DNA of 8,563 bases from CAYLSO01 sp964386525 (GTDB taxonomy: Bacteria > Eisenbacteria > RBG-16-71-46 > DASYSL01): the NCBI GenBank assembly GCA_964386525.1, contig CAYLSO010000099.1, positions 1-8,563 on the forward strand, read 5' to 3'. How positions within the stretch are numbered: position 1 is the first letter of the stretch; every line of letters starts with the position of its first letter. Below are positions 5,326-8,563 of the stretch, in pieces. Position numbers and translations under genes: made by a program. The notes under the pieces were generated by a model. It searched no databases. It was given only the letters and a program-made list of their open reading frames with translations, and was not told the origin of the DNA.

Positions 5326-6989
5326 GAGGCCTCCAGCTCCTCTTCCAGCTGCTGCTGGCGGTAGAGCTCGGCGTACAGGCCGTCGTGCGTCAGGAGCTCT
5401 TCGTGCGTGCCGCGCTCGGCGATGCGGCCGCCGTCCAGCACCACGATCTGGTCGGCGTGGCGCAGGGTGGAGACGCGGTGCGAGACGATCACCGAGGTGC
5501 GCGAGCGCATGACCTGGGTCAGCTCGCGCAGGATGGCCTCCTCGGTGTAGGTGTCGACGCTCGAGAGGCAGTCGTCGAGCAGCAGGAGGGCGGGGCGCCG
5601 CAGCACGGCGCGGGCGATGGCGGCGCGCTGCTTCTGGCCCCCCGACAGCGTGATGCCGCGCTCGCCCACCACGGTGTCGAGGCCGTCGGGGAAGCCGGCG
5701 ACGTCGGCGTCGAGGTGGGCGACGCGCGCCGCCCACTCCACCTGGTCGCGCGGCGCCTCCTCGACGCCGTAGGCGATGTTCTCGGCCACGCTGGCGGAGA
5801 ACAGGAAGGTCTCCTGCGGCACCACGCCAATCTGCCGGCGCAGGCTGGCCACCTGGTAATCGAGGATGTCGCGCCCGTCCACCCGCACGCTGCCGCGCGG
5901 CGCGTCGAAGAGGCGGCACAGCAGGTGGACGAGCGTCGACTTGCCCGAGCCCGTGTGCCCGACCAGCGCCAGGGTCGTGCCGGCCGGCACCGTGATGCTG
6001 ACGTCGGAGAGCGCCGGGGCGGCGGCCCCGGGATAGGTGAAGGTGAGATCGCGGATCTCGATGGCCCCGGCCAGGCCGTCGGCGTCCACCGCCCCCGGCC
6101 GGTCGCGGATGGCCGGTTCGGTGTCGAGGATCTCGCGCATGCGCCGGTAGGAGGCCGCGCCGCGCTGGAAGAGATTGACCACCCAGCCCAGCGCGATCAT
6201 CGGCCAGATGAGCATGGCGAGGTAGACGTTGAAGGCCACGAACTGGCCGAGCGTCAGCGTGCCGCGGATCACCAGGCTGCCGCCCAGCCACAGCACCACC
6301 ACCGCCCCCAGCCCGGCCAGGAAGCCCATGGCCGGGTAGAAGATCGCCCACAGGCGGATGAGCCCGCGGTTCTTGCTCACGTACTCGCGGTTGAGCACCG
6401 CGAAGCGCTCGGTCTCGTGGTCCTCCTGCGCGTAGGCGCGCACCACGCGCACGCCGCTCAGGTTCTCCTGCACCGCCGCCGAGATGCGCGCGAAGTGCGC
6501 CTGGATGTCCTCGAAGCGCTTGTGGATGTGCTGGCCGAAGAAGCCCACCGAGAAGGACAGGAGCGGCAGCGGGATGAGGGCGATCAGCGTCAGCAGGGGC
6601 GACAGGATCACCATCAGGGTGACCGCGGCGACCGCCATGACGACGGTGTTGAGGCCCTGCATGATCCCCGGCCCGAGCACCATGCGGACGGCGTTCATGT
6701 CGTTGGTGGCGCGCGACATCAGCTCGCCGGTCTGGCGACCGTGGTAGAAGGACAGCGGCTGGCGCTGCAGTTGGGCGAAGAAGTCGTTGCGCAGGTCGAA
6801 CTCGATGTGGCGCGACACGCCGATGAGGATCTTGCGCATCAGGTAGCGGAAGACGCCGGCCACGGCGGCCACGGCCACGATCAGGAGCGCGTAGCGGCCG
6901 AGCTTGGCGGCGTCGACCGCCTTCTGCAGGCTGTCGATGGCGTGGCGCAGCACCCACGGGGCGGCGAGCGCCACCCAGTTGGAGAGCAC
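5322..6989 (-). CDS. ABC exporter half-transporter, degenerate-site subunit of a heterodimer (MdlA/BmrC-like)
   Basis: The boundaries given run from the first canonical start, a GTG, and yield 555 residues. The conserved exporter N-terminus (NVLRGLLPYLARYR, then the first half of helix 1) continues upstream in frame to about 7064, so the native protein is probably near 580 residues, from an ACG start or a mis-sequenced ATG. In GTG numbering, the membrane domain fills about 1-285. The nucleotide-binding domain has Walker A GHTGSGKST (344-352), Q392, an intact signature LSGGQ (448-452) and H504. Walker B reads LLLLDD, so the catalytic Glu is replaced by Asp473. That substitution marks the degenerate subunit in TM287/288 and BmrCD. 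The gene overlaps its partner by GTGA and lies downstream of a beta-barrel gene on the same strand. Family is secure; substrate unknown. Confidence 0.92.
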   Translation of the reverse strand: MLSNWVALAAPWVLRHAIDSLQKAVDAAKLGRYALLIVAVAAVAGVFRYLMRKILIGVSRHIEFDLRNDFFAQLQRQPLSFYHGRQTGELMSRATNDMNAVRMVLGPGIMQGLNTVVMAVAAVTLMVILSPLLTLIALIPLPLLSFSVGFFGQHIHKRFEDIQAHFARISAAVQENLSGVRVVRAYAQEDHETERFAVLNREYVSKNRGLIRLWAIFYPAMGFLAGLGAVVVLWLGGSLVIRGTLTLGQFVAFNVYLAMLIWPMIALGWVVNLFQRGAASYRRMREILDTEPAIRDRPGAVDADGLAGAIEIRDLTFTYPGAAAPALSDVSITVPAGTTLALVGHTGSGKSTLVHLLCRLFDAPRGSVRVDGRDILDYQVASLRRQIGVVPQETFLFSASVAENIAYGVEEAPRDQVEWAARVAHLDADVAGFPDGLDTVVGERGITLSGGQKQRAAIARAVLRRPALLLLDDCLSSVDTYTEEAILRELTQVMRSRTSVIVSHRVSTLRHADQIVVLDGGRIAERGTHEELLTHDGLYAELYRQQQLEEELEAS

Positions 6990-7077
6990 GAGGCAGACCG
7001 CTCCCCGGAGGAGTCCGCCGCGGTAGCGGGCGAGGTAGGGGAGGAGCCCCCGGAGGACGTTCGTGGGTCCGATCCTT
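6990..7077 (-). promoter_or_regulatory. in-frame 5' extension of the first exporter gene with AAGGA ribosome site and candidate ACG start
   Basis: Translation upstream of the GTG at 6989 stays in frame and keeps matching the exporter family (Leu-rich helix, PYLARYR). No ATG, GTG or TTG occurs in this frame between 6990 and the stop of the upstream gene. AAGGA (7073-7077 on the minus strand) lies eight bases before an ACG at 7064, which is one transition from ATG. ATC at 7073 is a poorer candidate. Confidence 0.5.
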
Positions 7078-7080
7078 GGC

Positions 7081-7112
7081 GGGAGCGGGAGCCGTGGGCG
7101 GCGCCCGCTCCC
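7081..7112 (-). other. strong intergenic hairpin between the beta-barrel and exporter genes
   Basis: GGGAGCGGG (7081-7089) pairs perfectly with CCCGCTCCC (7104-7112) over 9 bp. Inside, after one mismatch, GCC (7091-7093) pairs with GGC (7100-7102), leaving a 6-base loop. It lies 13 bases after the beta-barrel stop and just before the exporter's AAGGA ribosome site. No T-run follows on the minus strand, so full termination is unlikely. It could lower read-through, protect the upstream mRNA's 3' end, or restrict exporter translation. Confidence 0.5.
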
Positions 7113-7125
7113 CGTCCGACGACGC

Positions 7126-7998
7126 CTACGGGTTGCCCGGCGTGGGCGTCGGCGGCGGGGCCGGCACGGGCGCGGGCTGCGCGGGCGTCTCGGGGGCGGC
7201 GGGTGGGGCGGCCTCGGCGCCCGGCTGCCTGGCCGGCACCGGCGCGCCGGACGGATCCATCGCGGAGGTCAGCAGGCCGTCGTACTTGCCCAGCCGGTTT
7301 CCCTTGTAGGAGATGCCGAGGTAGAACTGGGTTCCCGCCGGGACGTCGATCCCGCCGAAGGTCTGGAAGACACCGACCGCGACGTCCATGGTCTTGTACG
7401 CGCGGTAGCGGACCCCCAGGCCGCCCTTGAAGTAGTCCTGGATGTCGCCGACGACGGCCTGGGTGAAGAGCGGTTTGGGCGCGAACGCGCGCCCGGCCAG
7501 GGCGCGGATCGTGTAGTCGGTCTGCCCGTCGCCCAGCGCCGGCGATGTGACCGACGCGTTGTAGCCGGTGGACAGCTTGAGCTCGCCCTGCGCGCTGACC
7601 ACGAACGACCCGTCGAGGATCCGGTAGCGCAGGCCGCCCGTGAAGTCGCCGATGCCGGTGGTCGTGAGGTCGGGCGTGTCCTCGTACTGCTGGCTCAGCG
7701 AGCGCACCGGGATGTGGAACAGGAGCCCCAGGCGGTCGCGCACGCCGTACTCGACATGGGTGTTGGCAGTGAAGTCCCGATAGTCGCCGGCGGGATTCTC
7801 CTGCTTTTCCCCGACGGCGTCGTAGAGGCTGCCGGTGCTGAGGTACGAGAAGGTGCCCTGGACGAAGTAGCCGCTACGGTTCAAGGTCCAGGGGCTGAGG
7901 AGCGTCCAGGGCTCTTCGGCGGACGCGGGCGCGGCGAGCAGGCTCAGCGCTCCGCACGCGGCGAGAATACAGAGAGCCGGTTTCCAGGAACGGTTCAC
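7126..7998 (-). CDS. predicted outer-membrane beta-barrel protein (phenol-degradation MetA/transporter-like)
   Basis: A 290-residue exported protein. The start is GTG at 7998, seven bases after GGAGGA. It gives a classic signal peptide with likely cleavage after A27 (APASA-EE). A longer frame from 8058 would bury this signal and is rejected. The mature part alternates polar and hydrophobic residues in beta-strand style, with Gly/Tyr-rich turns, for example GIGDFTGGLRYRI, GELKLSTGYN, GGLGVRYRAY and TQFYLGISYKG. That pattern suits small barrels of the MetA/phenol-degradation transporter family, a low-resolution match from memory. Residues about 253-290 form a Pro/Ala tail after the barrel, which is unusual because such barrels normally end in an aromatic-tipped strand. 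The two exporter genes lie directly downstream on the same strand; an export link is possible but unproven. Confidence 0.85.
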   Translation of the reverse strand: MNRSWKPALCILAACGALSLLAAPASAEEPWTLLSPWTLNRSGYFVQGTFSYLSTGSLYDAVGEKQENPAGDYRDFTANTHVEYGVRDRLGLLFHIPVRSLSQQYEDTPDLTTTGIGDFTGGLRYRILDGSFVVSAQGELKLSTGYNASVTSPALGDGQTDYTIRALAGRAFAPKPLFTQAVVGDIQDYFKGGLGVRYRAYKTMDVAVGVFQTFGGIDVPAGTQFYLGISYKGNRLGKYDGLLTSAMDPSGAPVPARQPGAEAAPPAAPETPAQPAPVPAPPPTPTPGNP

Positions 7999-8232
7999 GA
8001 GGGGATCCTCCGCTGCCGGTTCGCCTGCGAGATGGTGAGTAGGCGCGACGACGGCCACAGGCTAACCGAGGGGGGCGCGGCGGGCAAGCAGCCGTCTCCC
8101 GGACGGTCCGGGGGGCCGCGCGGGCGGCGGCCGGGCCGCCCGGAGCCTCCCGCACCCCGCCGCCGGGTGCCCTGGCAGCGCCGCCGCCGCCGCCCGGTTC
8201 CGGGGGCCGCGCGGCGCGTGGCATACTCCCCG
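7999..8232. promoter_or_regulatory. divergent intergenic region, very GC-rich, with a hairpin and an imperfect direct repeat
   Basis: The region must hold promoters for the beta-barrel gene (minus) and the dehydrogenase (plus). CGGGCGGC (8121-8128) pairs perfectly with GCCGCCCG (8135-8142) around a six-base loop. A 16-17 base element, TCCGGGGG(G)CCGCGCGG, occurs at 8107-8123 and again at 8199-8214, differing by one G. CATACT (8222-8227) is a weak -10-like hexamer with no -35. In sequence this rich in G and C such repeats can arise by chance, and I cannot name a regulator. Confidence 0.3.
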
Positions 8233-8563
8233 ATGGCCATGACCACGATCCTCGTCCACATCCACCACCCGGACTTCTCCCTGTGGAGCTTCCCGCCGGA
8301 GCTCGGCGCGCGCCTGCGGGCGCGCTTCGCCGAGCGCGGCGTGCGCTTCCGGCTGGCGCCGCAGGAGGTGGGATTCGGCGAAGCCATCGCGCAGGCTGAC
8401 GCGCTGCTCGGCCGCGGGCTCGACGCCGAGACCTTGGCGCGCGCGACCCGTCTGCGCTGGGTGCAGCTGCCGACCGCCGGGGTGATGGGAGCGCTCTTTC
8501 CCGAATTGGTGGAGAGCCCGGTGGTGCTCACCAACGCGCGCGGCGTGCACGCCGTGCCCATGG
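8233..8563 (+). CDS. D-2-hydroxyacid dehydrogenase family protein, N-terminal part (cut by window end)
   Basis: An open frame of 110 codons runs off the right edge. The N-terminal catalytic-domain half is recognisable: a first beta strand (TTILVHIHH), a DALLGRGLDAE segment, then LRWVQLPTAGV (74-84) and VVLTNARGVHAVPM (97-110). In relatives these lie just before the Rossmann domain, which should follow beyond the window. Family members use NAD(P)H to interconvert 2-oxoacids and D-2-hydroxyacids, but the substrate cannot be read from this part. The catalytic Arg, Glu and His are not in view. ATG at 8233 or 8239 could be the start; neither has a ribosome site, so a short or leaderless leader is possible. 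It is divergent from the beta-barrel gene and shows no functional link to it. Confidence 0.85.
   Translation, partial: MAMTTILVHIHHPDFSLWSFPPELGARLRARFAERGVRFRLAPQEVGFGEAIAQADALLGRGLDAETLARATRLRWVQLPTAGVMGALFPELVESPVVLTNARGVHAVPM

Noticed and set aside
3508..6957. A single 1149-residue minus-strand frame
   Set aside because: Only the part from 5325 down is exporter-like. The upstream half is Arg/Pro/Ala-rich noise in the wrong frame of the first exporter gene.
5385..7430. A 681-codon plus-strand open frame opposite the exporter genes (also 4102-5364 and 2355-3482)
   Set aside because: His/Gln/Arg/Val-rich composition is typical of the antisense of GC-rich coding DNA; no domain is recognisable, and the minus strand holds clear ABC and sigma genes.
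8062..8550. Minus-strand frames opposite the right-edge dehydrogenase gene
   Set aside because: Arg/Ala/Pro-rich shadow frames; the plus strand encodes a recognisable dehydrogenase N-terminus.

Overview
The window is a very GC-rich stretch (I estimate near 70%) of a Gram-negative bacterial chromosome. It has tightly packed genes, GTG and TTG starts and 4-base stop/start overlaps. A signal peptide in front of a predicted outer-membrane beta-barrel shows two membranes. No gene fixes the phylum. The mix (ECF sigma unit, DUF6249-type protein, MdlAB/BmrCD-like exporter pair, possible selenocysteine use) would suit the former Deltaproteobacteria, Acidobacteriota, Rokubacteria or a similar GC-rich lineage. 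It looks like ordinary chromosome: I see no mobile element, CRISPR array, rRNA or tRNA.

Layout. At 1-219 lies the end of something upstream: a possible TAA stop at 4-6, then a terminator-like hairpin with five T's at 38-75, then the leader of lipoyl synthase lipA (220-1191, +). The next gene starts inside the lipA stop codon. It reads as one frame, 1188-1976, interrupted by a single in-frame TGA at 1488-1490. Translated through that TGA it is one 262-residue membrane-anchored protein with three YHS/TRASH-like repeats. The TGA falls on the second Cys of the first repeat's Phe-Cys-Cys motif (Cys100-Sec101). Twenty bases downstream begins the loop of a hairpin that fits the bacterial SECIS consensus. 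I read it as a selenoprotein; this is the most interesting item in the window.

On the minus strand at 1966-2873 is an ECF sigma factor followed by a small two-helix membrane protein overlapping it by ATGA, probably its anti-sigma partner. Divergent from it is a three-helix DUF6249-like membrane protein (3048-3482, +).

A second minus-strand block at 3508-7998 runs, in transcription order, through a beta-barrel outer-membrane protein (7998-7126) and two half-size ABC exporters (6989-5322 and 5325-3508). The exporters overlap by GTGA and have complementary asymmetric ATPase motifs, so they should form a heterodimer with one degenerate and one active ATP site. The first exporter's conserved N-terminus extends past every canonical start codon; a rare ACG start at 7064 or a base error is likely. 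Facing away at the right edge is the N-terminal part of a D-2-hydroxyacid dehydrogenase (8233 onward, cut by the window end).

How the genes fit together: lipA and the YHS protein form one translationally coupled unit. The sigma/anti-sigma pair is a self-contained regulatory unit that may control the divergent DUF6249 gene. The beta-barrel and exporter genes may be co-transcribed, but no sequence evidence shows that they act together.
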